This document shows positions 50,891 to 59,449 of a DNA stretch of 64,000 bases, piece by piece. The notes under the pieces were generated by a model. The model was given only the letters and a program-made list of their open reading frames with translations, had not been told where the DNA came from and ran no database searches. The position numbers and the translations under genes are program-made. Origin of the DNA: Selenomonas sputigena_A (GTDB lineage: Bacteria > Bacillota > Negativicutes > Selenomonadales > Selenomonadaceae); assembly GCF_051603425.1 (NCBI RefSeq), contig NZ_CP194411.1:744001-808000 (forward strand). The letters run 5' to 3'. Position 1 is the first letter of the stretch. The number at the start of each line of letters is the position of its first letter.

Positions 50891-52387
50891 ATGCGCAGAA
50901 AATATATCCTCGCACTCGATTCGGGTACGGTGAAGAGCCGCGCGGCTATTTTTGACGAGGAGGCGAATCTCGTCGCGCTCGTCAAGAAAGATCTCAGCAT
51001 TTACCGTCCGCAGCCGGGCTGGGTGGAGCAGGATGCGGACGAAATCTGGGGCGTGCAGCTCTTTACAGCGGAGCAGGCCATCCAGGAGGCGGGCATCAAG
51101 AAATCGGAAATCGCCGCCATCGGCATCACGAATCAACGCGAGACGACGGTCATCTGGAACCGCCGCACGGGGCGCCCCATCCATCACGCCATCGGTTGGC
51201 AGTCCATGCAGACGAAGGAAATCACGGAGCGTTTCCGCGCACAGGAAGGGCTTTTGGAAGAGTTTCGCCAGAACACCGCCATGGTTCTCTCCCCCTACTT
51301 TTCTGTCAGCAAAATATGCTGGCTCCTCGAAAACGTCCCCGGGGCGAGGGAGCTTGCCGAAGCAGGCGAGCTCGCTTTCGGCACAGTCGACAGCTGGCTC
51401 CTCTGGAAACTCACGGGCGGCAAGGTTCATGCGACCGACGCCTCGAACGCCTCGCGCACAATGCTCTACCATTTGACGCGCTGCGAATGGGACGAGACAC
51501 TGCTCGCCCATGTCGGCATCCCCGCCTCCCTCATGCCCGAGGTGCTGCCGTCCTCGCATCCTTACGGCACGACGGCAGCGCCTGTCTTCGGCAGGGAGAT
51601 CCCCATCAGCGGCATCATCGGCAACCAGCAGGCCGACCTCTTCGGCCAATGCTGCTTCACCCCCGGCACGGCAAAAAACACTTACGGCGGCGGCTCTTTC
51701 TTCCTGCTGAATACCGGCAGCCGCTGCCTGCCTTCCCGAAACGGGCTCAATGCGACCATTGCCTGGGCGCTCGACGGCAAAGTCACCTATGCGCTCGAAG
51801 GCAGCATCTTCGTCGCCGGCGTCGCACTCGAATGGCTGCGGCGCGGGCTCAAGATTCTCGATTCTCTCGAGGACTCCGAATGGATTGCCAAGCGCGTCAC
51901 GGACACGGCCGGCGTCTACTTCGTGCCCGCCTTCCGCGGCCTGTCCGCCCCCTACTGGGACAGCGAGACGCGCGGCATGCTCATCGGGCTTTCCGAGGAT
52001 ACGAAGCGCGCCCACATCGTGCGGGCAGCGCTCGCCGCCATGGCCTACCAAGTGCGCGACGTTTACGAAGCCATCCTTTCCGACGCCGCCATGACGATCG
52101 AGGAGCTGCGCGTCTCGGGCGGCGCAAGCCGCAACAATCTCCTGATGCAGCTTCAGGCCGGCATTCTCGGCATCCCCGTGCGCCGTCCCATCGAAGGCGA
52201 AACAACGGCGCTCGGCGCCGCCTACATGGCCGGCCTAGCCGCCGGTCTCTGGCAGGACACGGAGGAGCTTTCCGGCCTTTGGCGCGAAGACGCCTGCTTC
52301 ATGCCCCACCTCTCCGCCGCCGAACGCGACCGCCTCTATGACGGCTGGCAGAACGCCGTTTCCCATGCCATAGGATGGCATGGATAG
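50891..52387 (+). CDS. Glycerol-kinase-like FGGY paralogue with catalytic Asp replaced
   Basis: 498 residues, start ATG with GGAAGGGGG upstream. It is colinear with GlpK at 46735 and keeps the glycerol ligands (NQRE at 81-84, WQSMQ, SPYFSV). But the catalytic base Asp of G-x-x-G-D-Q-Q is Asn245 (GIIGNQQADLFGQ), the first phosphate loop is GTVKSR instead of GTTSNR, and the GTGCF loop is GGGSF. In E. coli GlpK that Asp is essential, so this is probably inactive on glycerol or changed in substrate. It is transcribed alone, with its own terminator. The frame is fully open, so it is kept under selection or recently diverged. Confidence 0.9.
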   Translation: MRRKYILALDSGTVKSRAAIFDEEANLVALVKKDLSIYRPQPGWVEQDADEIWGVQLFTAEQAIQEAGIKKSEIAAIGITNQRETTVIWNRRTGRPIHHAIGWQSMQTKEITERFRAQEGLLEEFRQNTAMVLSPYFSVSKICWLLENVPGARELAEAGELAFGTVDSWLLWKLTGGKVHATDASNASRTMLYHLTRCEWDETLLAHVGIPASLMPEVLPSSHPYGTTAAPVFGREIPISGIIGNQQADLFGQCCFTPGTAKNTYGGGSFFLLNTGSRCLPSRNGLNATIAWALDGKVTYALEGSIFVAGVALEWLRRGLKILDSLEDSEWIAKRVTDTAGVYFVPAFRGLSAPYWDSETRGMLIGLSEDTKRAHIVRAALAAMAYQVRDVYEAILSDAAMTIEELRVSGGASRNNLLMQLQAGILGIPVRRPIEGETTALGAAYMAGLAAGLWQDTEELSGLWREDACFMPHLSAAERDRLYDGWQNAVSHAIGWHG

Positions 52388-52456
52388 GCGGCTCCTTCCA
52401 CGCTTCCCGTCAACGCCTATACATCTAGGCATACGCCCCTTCTGCGAAATAAGGAA

Positions 52457-52495
52457 AACGCACATTCCAAGCTGCGAGGAATGTGCGTTATTTTT
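52457..52495 (+). terminator. Terminator of glpK2
   Basis: 12-bp perfect stem AACGCACATTCC (52457-52468) / GGAATGTGCGTT (52478-52489) followed by ATTTTT. The remaining 170 bp to the next gene hold a TATAAT (52609-52614) but no convincing -35. Confidence 0.9.
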
Positions 52496-52663
52496 CTGCA
52501 TAAAACAAGACGCTCGTTATGGATAACTTTTGTCTATGATGCTATGAAGATATTTCATAGAGTTCCGTAGGGAAATATGAGAGGAACTTGTGAGAAAAAA
52601 CAGAAGATTATAATATATCCAAGTGGCTGGCGCAACGTGCAAAAATCTGAATAACAGGAGATG

Positions 52664-53932
52664 ATGAAAAAAATGGATGCAGCAACATTGACGTTGATCG
52701 TTCTTGCGATCGCTGCCTTTTTCTTCGCCACGGAGATGATCCCTTTGGCTGTGACGGCGATGGGGGCTGCAGTCGCCCTGGGTCTTCTCGGCGTGCTGAC
52801 GCCTGCCGAGGTATTTTCCGGACTTTCCAATTCCACCGTTGTGTTGTTCGCGGGTATGTTCGTGATCGGAGGCGCCATGTTCCAGACGGGGCTTGCCCAA
52901 AAAATTGGCGTCGAGGTCGTAAAGAAATCAGGGACCGATGAAAAACGGCTGATGGTCGCGCTCATGGTCATTACGATCGTCCTCTCGTCCGTATCTTCCA
53001 ACACGGCGACCGTGGCCTGCCTCATCCCCGTGGTCATGCAGATTTGCGCCGCCGCGCGCCTGCCCGCCGCCCCGCAGCTCATGGCGCTTGCCATCGCGGC
53101 AAATGTCGGCGGCACGATCACCATGATCGGCACGCCGCCGAATATTTTGATGAGCGCAACCTTGGGAGCAAACGGACTGGAGCCTTTCGGCTTCTTCGAA
53201 TTTGCCTGGATCGGAATCCCGCTCTCCATTCTCGGCATCGTTTACATGATCTTCATCGGGGATCGCCTCTGCCCCCACACGATGTCGGAAAGCGCGATGG
53301 ACGACAAGAGTTCCGCCGCCCCGAAGGACACACGCAAGATGTTCATCTGCGCCTTTATCCTGATTGCCGTCGTCATCGCCATGGTTCTTGAAAAGCAGAT
53401 CCATGTGCCCATGCAGACATCGGCCATCATCGGCGCGCTTGCCTGCGTGCTCACAGGGTGCATTTCCGAAAAGCAGGCATATCAGGGCATCGACTGGACC
53501 ACGATCTTCCTTTTTTCCGGGATGCTCCCCCTCGCAAAAGCCATGGATACAAGCGGCGCCGGAAAGCTCATCGCGCACGGCGTGCTCGATCTGATCGGGA
53601 CGCATCCGGCTCCCATGGTGATCGTCGTCTCCATGTTCCTCCTCTCCTGCGGTCTTACGCAATTCATGTCCAATACAGCCTCCTCGGCGCTGCTCGCGCC
53701 CATCGGGCTTTCCATTGCCCAATCCATCGGCGTTTCACCGTATCCCGTGCTCATGGCCATCGGCATCGCCGCATCGTGCGCCTTCACGACCCCTGTGGCA
53801 ACGCCGCCAAATACCCTCGTGCTCGGGCCGGGCAAATTCCGCTTCATGGACTTCGTGAAAATCGGCGTCCCCCTCGCCATCCTCTCCCTCATCGTATGTG
53901 CCGTGATCATTCCGGTTGTATGGCCATTCTAA
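52664..53932 (+). CDS. SLC13/DASS-family permease
   Basis: 422 residues (starts at 52661, 52664 or 52673 are all near the AGGAG site). The protein is hydrophobic throughout with about 11 membrane helices and two inverted halves. Each half has the family's conserved loop: SSNTATVACLIPVVMQ with GGTITMIGTPPN in the first, MSNTASSALLAPIGLSI with TTPVATPPNTLVLGPG in the second. The SNT and TPPN motifs bind Na+ and dicarboxylate in DASS carriers. The substrate is probably a di- or tricarboxylate, but not certain. The SHMT-like gene follows after 66 bp with no terminator, implying one operon. Confidence 0.9.
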   Translation: MKKMDAATLTLIVLAIAAFFFATEMIPLAVTAMGAAVALGLLGVLTPAEVFSGLSNSTVVLFAGMFVIGGAMFQTGLAQKIGVEVVKKSGTDEKRLMVALMVITIVLSSVSSNTATVACLIPVVMQICAAARLPAAPQLMALAIAANVGGTITMIGTPPNILMSATLGANGLEPFGFFEFAWIGIPLSILGIVYMIFIGDRLCPHTMSESAMDDKSSAAPKDTRKMFICAFILIAVVIAMVLEKQIHVPMQTSAIIGALACVLTGCISEKQAYQGIDWTTIFLFSGMLPLAKAMDTSGAGKLIAHGVLDLIGTHPAPMVIVVSMFLLSCGLTQFMSNTASSALLAPIGLSIAQSIGVSPYPVLMAIGIAASCAFTTPVATPPNTLVLGPGKFRFMDFVKIGVPLAILSLIVCAVIIPVVWPF

Positions 53933-53998
53933 CTGTACACCCGTCGGATTTTCATCGATAGAGCCATGTGGGCATAGCGCCTGAAAGGAGTTTCTTCT

Positions 53999-55333
53999 AT
54001 GAAAAAAGAAACCTTGCTGAACCATTTAAAAACTTTTGATCCCGAGATTTTCACCTTGCTGCAAGAGGAGATCCAGCGCCAGCGCTATACGCTCTCTCTC
54101 GTGCCGAACAGCAACGCCATGTCCCCCTTTGCCTCTTATCTGGAGGGAAGCATCCTGGCAAACAGCACTTTCGAGACGCACAGCTCCGCGGCTTCCGGCT
54201 CAAGGCTTGAAGAACTCGCCATCAAACGTGCGCAAAAACTTTTCGGCAGCCGTCACGCTATCGTCCGTCTGGGCAGCATAGCCACCGCTTCGCGCGTCGT
54301 CTGCCTGGCGCTCCTAAAAGAAGGCGATCGCATTCTCTCCTTTAATCTGCGCAAAAAAGAACACTGCAGCGGGCTGAACTTCGGTTTTGAAAATTTCGGC
54401 CTCGACCCGAAGACGCAATCCATTCACTGGGATGAAGTCGCGCACATTGCCGAAAGAACAAAGCCGCGCCTCATCATCTTTTCCCCCGTCAGCTACCCAC
54501 GGAATGCAGATTATCGCCGCCTCTCCGAAATCGCCCACGATGCAGGCGCCTACCTCTGGGTAGACATCGGCCAGAGCGTCGGCCTCGTCGCGGCCGGCCT
54601 GCTGCCGTCCCCCGTCCCCTTTGCCGACGTCGTGACCTTCCCAACGAACGATTCCCTGCACGGCCCCGACGGCGCTATCGTGCTCTCCACGCAGGAAATC
54701 GCCCGTGCCTTAGACGATACGGTCATCAATACAGGACATACCGCTCTGCACATCAATCACCTGGCTGCTCTGACCGTCGCCCTGCGCGAAGCCGGCACAG
54801 AGACGTTCCGCCGTTACGGCAAGCAAGTTCTCATCAACAGCAAGGAGCTTGAGCACACGTTTGAAAAAGAAGGCATTCCCCTGCTTTGCGGCGGTACGGA
54901 AACACACCTCGTGCTCCCCGCGCTCAGCCCAAAAATGCAGGAAATCGACATCACGGCCTACATGGCGCAGGCAGGCTTCCAGGTCAAGTCCGATAACATC
55001 CCCACGATGCAGGCGGAAGAATTCTTCCCTGCCCTTCGCCTCTCGAGCCTAAACCCGACCACCCGCTCCCTCAAGAGAAAAGATATGGCAAGCATCGGAC
55101 AGCTCCTTGCAAAGGCGCTGAAAGACAAACTGTCCGACTCGGAGCTCGAGGCCACACGCAGCCAGGTTGCAACGCTCGTCATGAATCAGCCCATTTTCTC
55201 AGAGGAGTGGCTGACAACAGGTTCCACAGGCCTGCGCACCTTCTACAACAATTCGGACAGCAGCGCAGCACACGAATTCGCCTCCAACGAAAAACGAAAT
55301 ATCATCAAGAGTTTCTTCCACATCAGCGACTGA
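53999..55333 (+). CDS. Serine hydroxymethyltransferase-like protein lacking the PLP lysine
   Basis: 444 residues, AAGGAG upstream. It is colinear with GlyA: DPEIFTLLQEEIQRQR opens it, SRLEELAIKRAQKLFG matches the dimer segment, YLWVDIGQSVGLVAAGLLPSPVP matches [20 protein letters not shown], and FADVVTFPTNDSLHGPDG matches HVVTTTTHKTLAGPRGG. In the last, the PLP-binding T-H-K becomes T-N-D (residues 216-218). The folate/PLP residues of the N-terminus (SENYTS, YAEGYPGKRYYGG) are also changed. An Arg equivalent to the substrate carboxylate site (PALRLSSLNP, Arg347) is kept. It cannot form the usual Schiff base, so it may bind a ligand or act as a regulator. It is in an operon with the SLC13 permease. 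Confidence 0.75.
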   Translation: MKKETLLNHLKTFDPEIFTLLQEEIQRQRYTLSLVPNSNAMSPFASYLEGSILANSTFETHSSAASGSRLEELAIKRAQKLFGSRHAIVRLGSIATASRVVCLALLKEGDRILSFNLRKKEHCSGLNFGFENFGLDPKTQSIHWDEVAHIAERTKPRLIIFSPVSYPRNADYRRLSEIAHDAGAYLWVDIGQSVGLVAAGLLPSPVPFADVVTFPTNDSLHGPDGAIVLSTQEIARALDDTVINTGHTALHINHLAALTVALREAGTETFRRYGKQVLINSKELEHTFEKEGIPLLCGGTETHLVLPALSPKMQEIDITAYMAQAGFQVKSDNIPTMQAEEFFPALRLSSLNPTTRSLKRKDMASIGQLLAKALKDKLSDSELEATRSQVATLVMNQPIFSEEWLTTGSTGLRTFYNNSDSSAAHEFASNEKRNIIKSFFHISD

Positions 55334-55378
55334 ACAGACAAAAAAGCGTGCCAAGCGCGAAAAAACGGCAGAAAAATA

Positions 55379-55408
55379 CCGCATCGCCCAAACAGCCATG
55401 CGGGATTT
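55379..55408. terminator. Possible bidirectional terminator between the SHMT-like gene and the MATE gene
   Basis: CCGCAT (55379-55384) pairs with ATGCGG (55398-55403), with ATTTT on the plus side and ATTTTTC on the minus side. The genes converge. The stem is only 6 bp. Confidence 0.4.
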
Positions 55409-55508
55409 TCCACCCTGCACAAGATCCGGCGCAGATCTGCACCCCCATATGCCCCGTGGTCTCTTCCCTGCAAAAAGCGCCGCACATGCCAATGCCCGGC
55501 CGCTTCTT

Positions 55509-56846
55509 TCAGCGGCCTTCCTTCGGCAGGCGGCGCACCGTCATGACATAGGCGGCAGCAAGCGGCACGCAGGAGCCGAGCCAGGCCATCGGATTGCCCA
55601 GGGAGGCGCCGAGAAAGCCGAGGACATCGACGAGAAAGATACCGGCTGTCGCACGCATGATGAGCTCCATGACGCCGGCGACCGTCGGCACGATGGATTG
55701 ACCGAGGCCTTGCAGCGTATAGCGGAAGATGAACAAAAAGGCCAGAATCCAATACGTCAGACCGTTCACGGTGAGGTAAAGCTGGCCGAGACGGATCGCC
55801 TCCTGCTCCTCCGCGCCGACGAACAGCTCCATGACCGACGGCCCTGCGACGATGATCAAAGCCCCGCCGACGATGCTGAATCCCACGGACATCCAGCTGC
55901 ACTTTCGCACGCCGTCGCGGATGCGGCTGAACTTTCCCGCGCCATAGTTCTGCGCCGTATAGGCTGCCATCGCCGCGCCGAACGACATCATCGGCATCAT
56001 GGCGATCGTGTCCACCTTCTGCGCCGCCGCGTAAGCCGCGACAGAAACAGGGCCGAGGCCGTTCAGCGCGACCTGCAGGATGACGGCGCCGAACGCGATG
56101 ATCGAGGCCTGAAAGCCCATGGGCAGGCCGATTTCCAGATGCTCGCGCAAAAAACTCCACGAAAGGCGCCAATCATCTCGCCGCACATGGAGTTCGGGGA
56201 CGCGCCGCGCGATGTAGACGAGGAAAATCCCCGTGGCAAAGGCCCACGAAACGACCGTCGCAAACGCCGCGCCCGGGATGCCCCAGCCGAACACGAGCAA
56301 AAAGAGCACCTCAAGCGCAATATTGACGGCGATGCCGATGCCGATGATGAGCGTCGGCATCTTGCTGTCGCCAAGAGCTCGCAGGATGTTCGCCGCCATG
56401 AGCGCACCCGTGGCGAAGATCGTGCCGCCGCAGATGATCGAAAAGAATGCCGTCGCGTTGTCCAAGAGTTCGCGCGGCGTGTTCATGACCTCGAGCAGCG
56501 GACGACAGAAAAAAAAGCCGACAACACTGAGCACAAGAGCTGTCGAAAGGGAGAGAACGGCACACGCCGCCGCACTCCTTCGGACGCCGTCTGCATCGCG
56601 CGCGCCGTAGCGCTGCCCCGTGCAGATGGAAAACCCCGAGGTCAGGCCGATGACGAAGCCCAGCAGCAAAAACATCAGGCTCCCCGTCGACCCCACCGCC
56701 GCCAAAGCCTCGATCCCGAGGAAACGCCCGACCAGAAGCGTGTCGATGAACGCATAAAGCTGCTGCATGATATTGCCCGCAATGAGCGGCAGTGTAAAAA
56801 AGAGGATGAGCCGCGCCGGGCTGCCCTCCGTCATATCTTTTGCCAT
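55509..56846 (-). CDS. MATE-family multidrug/metabolite exporter
   Basis: 445 residues, 12 predicted helices in two homologous halves. Start ATG has GGAG 7 nt upstream. Family features are LILFFTLPLIAGNIMQQLYAFIDTLLVGRFLG at the N-terminus, GSTGSLMFLLLGFVIGLTSGFSI in helix 2, and the second half opening PMGFQASIIAFGAVILQVALNGLG with AAQKVDTIAMMPMMSFGAAMAAYTAQN. It is a Na+- or H+-coupled exporter. The ydcF-type gene ends 3 bp upstream, so they are co-transcribed. Confidence 0.95.
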   Translation of the reverse strand: MAKDMTEGSPARLILFFTLPLIAGNIMQQLYAFIDTLLVGRFLGIEALAAVGSTGSLMFLLLGFVIGLTSGFSICTGQRYGARDADGVRRSAAACAVLSLSTALVLSVVGFFFCRPLLEVMNTPRELLDNATAFFSIICGGTIFATGALMAANILRALGDSKMPTLIIGIGIAVNIALEVLFLLVFGWGIPGAAFATVVSWAFATGIFLVYIARRVPELHVRRDDWRLSWSFLREHLEIGLPMGFQASIIAFGAVILQVALNGLGPVSVAAYAAAQKVDTIAMMPMMSFGAAMAAYTAQNYGAGKFSRIRDGVRKCSWMSVGFSIVGGALIIVAGPSVMELFVGAEEQEAIRLGQLYLTVNGLTYWILAFLFIFRYTLQGLGQSIVPTVAGVMELIMRATAGIFLVDVLGFLGASLGNPMAWLGSCVPLAAAYVMTVRRLPKEGR

Positions 56847-56849
56847 ACG

Positions 56850-57605
56850 TTACTCCAAATAGCGCGTCACAGCCGTGCGCAGGGATTCCTGCAGCACGGT
56901 GACCGAGACTGCAAGCGCCCCGGAAGAGGGCGCGAACTTCATATAATGCAAAATCGGGTGGCGGCTCGCCAGGTAATCCGTCGGATACGGTACGACCTCC
57001 ATGCCCAGCTTCTCGTAGTTCAAAACGGCGCGGCGCATATGAAAGGCGCTCGTGACAAGAATCGGATGCGTCAGGCCCCGTTCCCTCAGCAGCGGCACGG
57101 AAAAAGCCGCGTTCTGCGTCGTATTCTGGCTCTCGCTTTCCACGATGATGTTTTCCTCCGGCACGCCGAGGCTCATCAGAATGCGCTTTGCCAAAAGAGC
57201 CTCCTTGCCGCTTTCCTGGAAAACCTGCCCGCCTGAAACAAGAATCGGCAGATCCAGCTTCCGGGAAAGGCGTACAGCCGTCAGAAGCCGCGCCGAGGGA
57301 CTGGCCGTCAGCGCGCCCTCGCCGTCCACATCGGGCGCATCGGAAAAGGCGCCGCCGCCGAGCATGACGACGACATCTCCCTGCGGCGTCTCCGGCGGCG
57401 AATATACGCCCTCCAGGGATTCCGCCAATCGCTCCGCGACAAAGCCCGTGGAAAGAATATAGAAAACGAGCGTCAGGAGCACAATGCCCTTCGCTGCGAA
57501 GCGCTCCCCCCTTTTCCATGCAGCATAGGCGAGCAGGAAAAAGAGCAGGAAAAATATGCCGGGCGGCAGCACGAAGCTCGCGCCGAACTTCAAGAATTGA
57601 ATCAC
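56850..57605 (-). CDS. YdcF/ElyC-family (DUF218) membrane protein
   Basis: 251 residues from GTG 57605 (GGGGAG upstream). Two N-terminal helices (about 8-28 and 40-58) precede a cytoplasmic-like or periplasmic alpha/beta DUF218 domain: VVVMLGGGAFSD, ARLLTAVRLSRKLDLPILVSGGQ, ESQNTTQNAAFSVPLLRE and ILVTSAFHMRRAVLNYEKLG. This is the ElyC/SanA arrangement tied to envelope integrity. It is co-transcribed with the MATE exporter. Confidence 0.92.
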   Translation of the reverse strand: MIQFLKFGASFVLPPGIFFLLFFLLAYAAWKRGERFAAKGIVLLTLVFYILSTGFVAERLAESLEGVYSPPETPQGDVVVMLGGGAFSDAPDVDGEGALTASPSARLLTAVRLSRKLDLPILVSGGQVFQESGKEALLAKRILMSLGVPEENIIVESESQNTTQNAAFSVPLLRERGLTHPILVTSAFHMRRAVLNYEKLGMEVVPYPTDYLASRHPILHYMKFAPSSGALAVSVTVLQESLRTAVTRYLE

Positions 57606-57639
57606 CCTCGGCTCCCCTTTCCTTTTTCACAGCAAACGG

Positions 57640-57729
57640 CAAGCTGCACGCACAAACGTCCATTTCGCGGCCATTGTACGCCGCTTGAAAAGCGCTCTGC
57701 GCCTTCGGCTTGGCCTCTTGGACTTTCCT
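57640..57729 (-). repeat. Dispersed two-hairpin repeat, copy E
   Basis: Minus strand: AGTCCAAGAGGCCAAGCCGA, GGCGCAG, GGCGTACAATGG, GGACGTTTGTGCG, TGCAGCTT. The first hairpin's right arm is lost. It lies between the ydcF-type gene and the cupin gene (57606-57805). Confidence 0.7.
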
Positions 57730-57805
57730 AAAAGAGGATTCTGGCAAGAATCCTCGAATAAGACAAGAGAAAAGAACAAACACATCCACAAAGGAGCGAA
57801 CAACG

Positions 57806-58150
57806 ATGGCTATTTTGAAAAGCAGCGCTGAAATCCGCAGGAACGCCGCCGGGGGCAAGGGCGAGGTCAACCTCGAGCACCTGCTCTCCAAAGATGAGAT
57901 GAACGACAAATGCTCGACCTTTGCGCGCATCACTATCAAGCCCGGCTCATCGCTCGGCTACCACCAGCACAAGGGCAACAGCGAGACGTATTTCATCCTC
58001 TCCGGCCACGGAATCTACAACGACAACGGCACGGAAGTCGAGATCGGCCCCGGCACGATCACCTTCTGTCCGGACGGCGAATACCACGGCCTCTCAAACG
58101 AAAACGGCAGCGAGGATCTCGTCTTCATGGCGCTGATCATCAACAGCTGA
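57806..58150 (+). CDS. Small cupin-domain protein
   Basis: 114 residues. ATG 57806 has AAAGGAG upstream. One cupin barrel covers about 35-110: motif 1 PGSSLGYHQHKGNSETYFILSG supplies His, His and Glu metal ligands, and motif 2 reads CPDGEYHGLSN with the last His. Single-domain cupins of this form are common next to sugar or small-molecule enzymes. The substrate is not known. It reads towards the long hairpin before the convergent epimerase gene. Confidence 0.9.
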   Translation: MAILKSSAEIRRNAAGGKGEVNLEHLLSKDEMNDKCSTFARITIKPGSSLGYHQHKGNSETYFILSGHGIYNDNGTEVEIGPGTITFCPDGEYHGLSNENGSEDLVFMALIINS

Positions 58151-58235
58151 ACCCCTTGGACGGGCCAAACGGGCTGCGCTGCATAATCCCACGCCTCTGA
58201 GGCAGCCCCCATAAACGAATCCTTTCCGGCAAGCG

Positions 58236-58330
58236 TAAAAAAGCCCTCCCGTTCCCCCGCGGCCAAAATTTTCATCCGCGCGAAGCGCGTTTGAATCTCG
58301 GTCGGCATCCCGGGGGAACGGGAGGGCTTT
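58236..58330 (-). terminator. Long hairpin / terminator after the epimerase gene
   Basis: Perfect 20-bp stem (58240-58259 with 58311-58330, core GCCCTCCCGTTCCCCC) and a 51-nt loop that holds an inner CGCG-GAAG-CGCG hairpin. On the minus strand it is followed by TTTTTTACG, so it can end the epimerase transcript. The stem is longer than needed for termination. Confidence 0.65.
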
Positions 58331-58395
58331 CGCCTGCGGCATCCCGTGTTCGCGTTGGGCATGGCATCAGCGCGAGATCTGCACTTTCCCCTTTT

Positions 58396-59319
58396 TTACT
58401 TGCCGCAGAAATATTGATACGTTCGCTTCAGTCCGTCGGCGAGAGGCGTGGCAGGCTGCCAGGCCAATCCGCGCCGGGCGCGGCTGTTTGCAAGCATCGA
58501 CTTGTAGATGTCGCCTTCCCTTTCCGGGCCATACTTCGGGATGATTTCCCTGCCGCGGATCGATGCGAGAAGCGATACCAACTCCCGGAGGCTCGTCTCC
58601 GTCTGCGTCGAAAGGTTGTAGGCGGCATTTGTTTCCTCCGTCTGCAGCGCGGCATAAATGCCCTGCGCGACATCGCCCGCATAGATGAAATCGCGCGTCT
58701 GCTCCCCGTCGCCATAAATCGTGATATCCCTGCCCTCGGCCACAGCCTTGGCAAAGATGCTGATGACGCCGCCCTCGCCGCCGTCTCCCTGTCGCTCGCC
58801 GTAGACGTTGGCAAAGCGCAGCACGATGTAGTCGAGGCCGTAAAGCCGGCGGTACATCTCGAGATACTTCTCCACTGCCAGCTTCGACAGACCGTAAAAA
58901 GACATCGGCGCCGTCGGCTGCGCCTCGCGCACGGGAAGATCGTCCTCCTTCACATCGCCGTAGACGGCCGCCGTCGAAGCGAAAACCACCCGGCCGATAT
59001 TCGCGGCGCGCGCAGCCTCAAGCACATGCACCGTGCCGAGAAGATTCTCCCGCGCATCGAGCAGCGGATCCTTGATGGACGTATCGACCATCGTCTGCGC
59101 CGCAAGGTGCACAATCGCGTCAAAAGAACCCGCTGCAGCGACCTCGGGCAGCTTCGCATCGAGGATATCCATCTCGATGAACTTCACCTCAGGCGGCAGG
59201 TTCTGGGCAAGGCCCGTCGACAAATTGTCCAGCGCCGTCACGCGTTCCCCTTTTGCGAGCAGCAAGCGCACGAGATGCGAGCCGATAAAGCCTGCTCCTC
59301 CTGTCACAAGAATATTCAA
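58396..59319 (-). CDS. NAD-dependent epimerase/dehydratase, UDP-glucose 4-epimerase type
   Basis: 307 residues. The start is TTG 59319, 8 nt after AAGGAGG; the first upstream AUG-like start lacks a site. Extended SDR: NILVTGGAGFIGSHLV (GxxGxxG), ALDNLSTG (NAD specificity), HLAAQ, and the catalytic Ser-Tyr-Lys (FASTAAVYG, then YGLSKLAVEKYL). The C-terminal substrate part has RFANVYGERQ and YGDGEQTRDFIYAGDVA, typical of GalE/WbpP-like enzymes. It is the same direction as the rhamnose reductase, 130 bp downstream of it. Confidence 0.93.
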   Translation of the reverse strand: MNILVTGGAGFIGSHLVRLLLAKGERVTALDNLSTGLAQNLPPEVKFIEMDILDAKLPEVAAAGSFDAIVHLAAQTMVDTSIKDPLLDARENLLGTVHVLEAARAANIGRVVFASTAAVYGDVKEDDLPVREAQPTAPMSFYGLSKLAVEKYLEMYRRLYGLDYIVLRFANVYGERQGDGGEGGVISIFAKAVAEGRDITIYGDGEQTRDFIYAGDVAQGIYAALQTEETNAAYNLSTQTETSLRELVSLLASIRGREIIPKYGPEREGDIYKSMLANSRARRGLAWQPATPLADGLKRTYQYFCGK

Positions 59320-59449
59320 CTGCTGCACCTCCTTAACTGCTTTATTATAGACCAATCAACGAAACGCGTCAATCGCGCGCAGCGCCGCATCGTATATGCC
59401 CCGCTCCTGCCGCGGCGCATTTCCCATGGCAGAGAGGCACGAAGTGCCC

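Noticed and set aside
55398..57236. 612-codon plus-strand frame
   Set aside because: Antisense to the MATE and YdcF-type genes; its product is Arg/His/Asp-rich noise.
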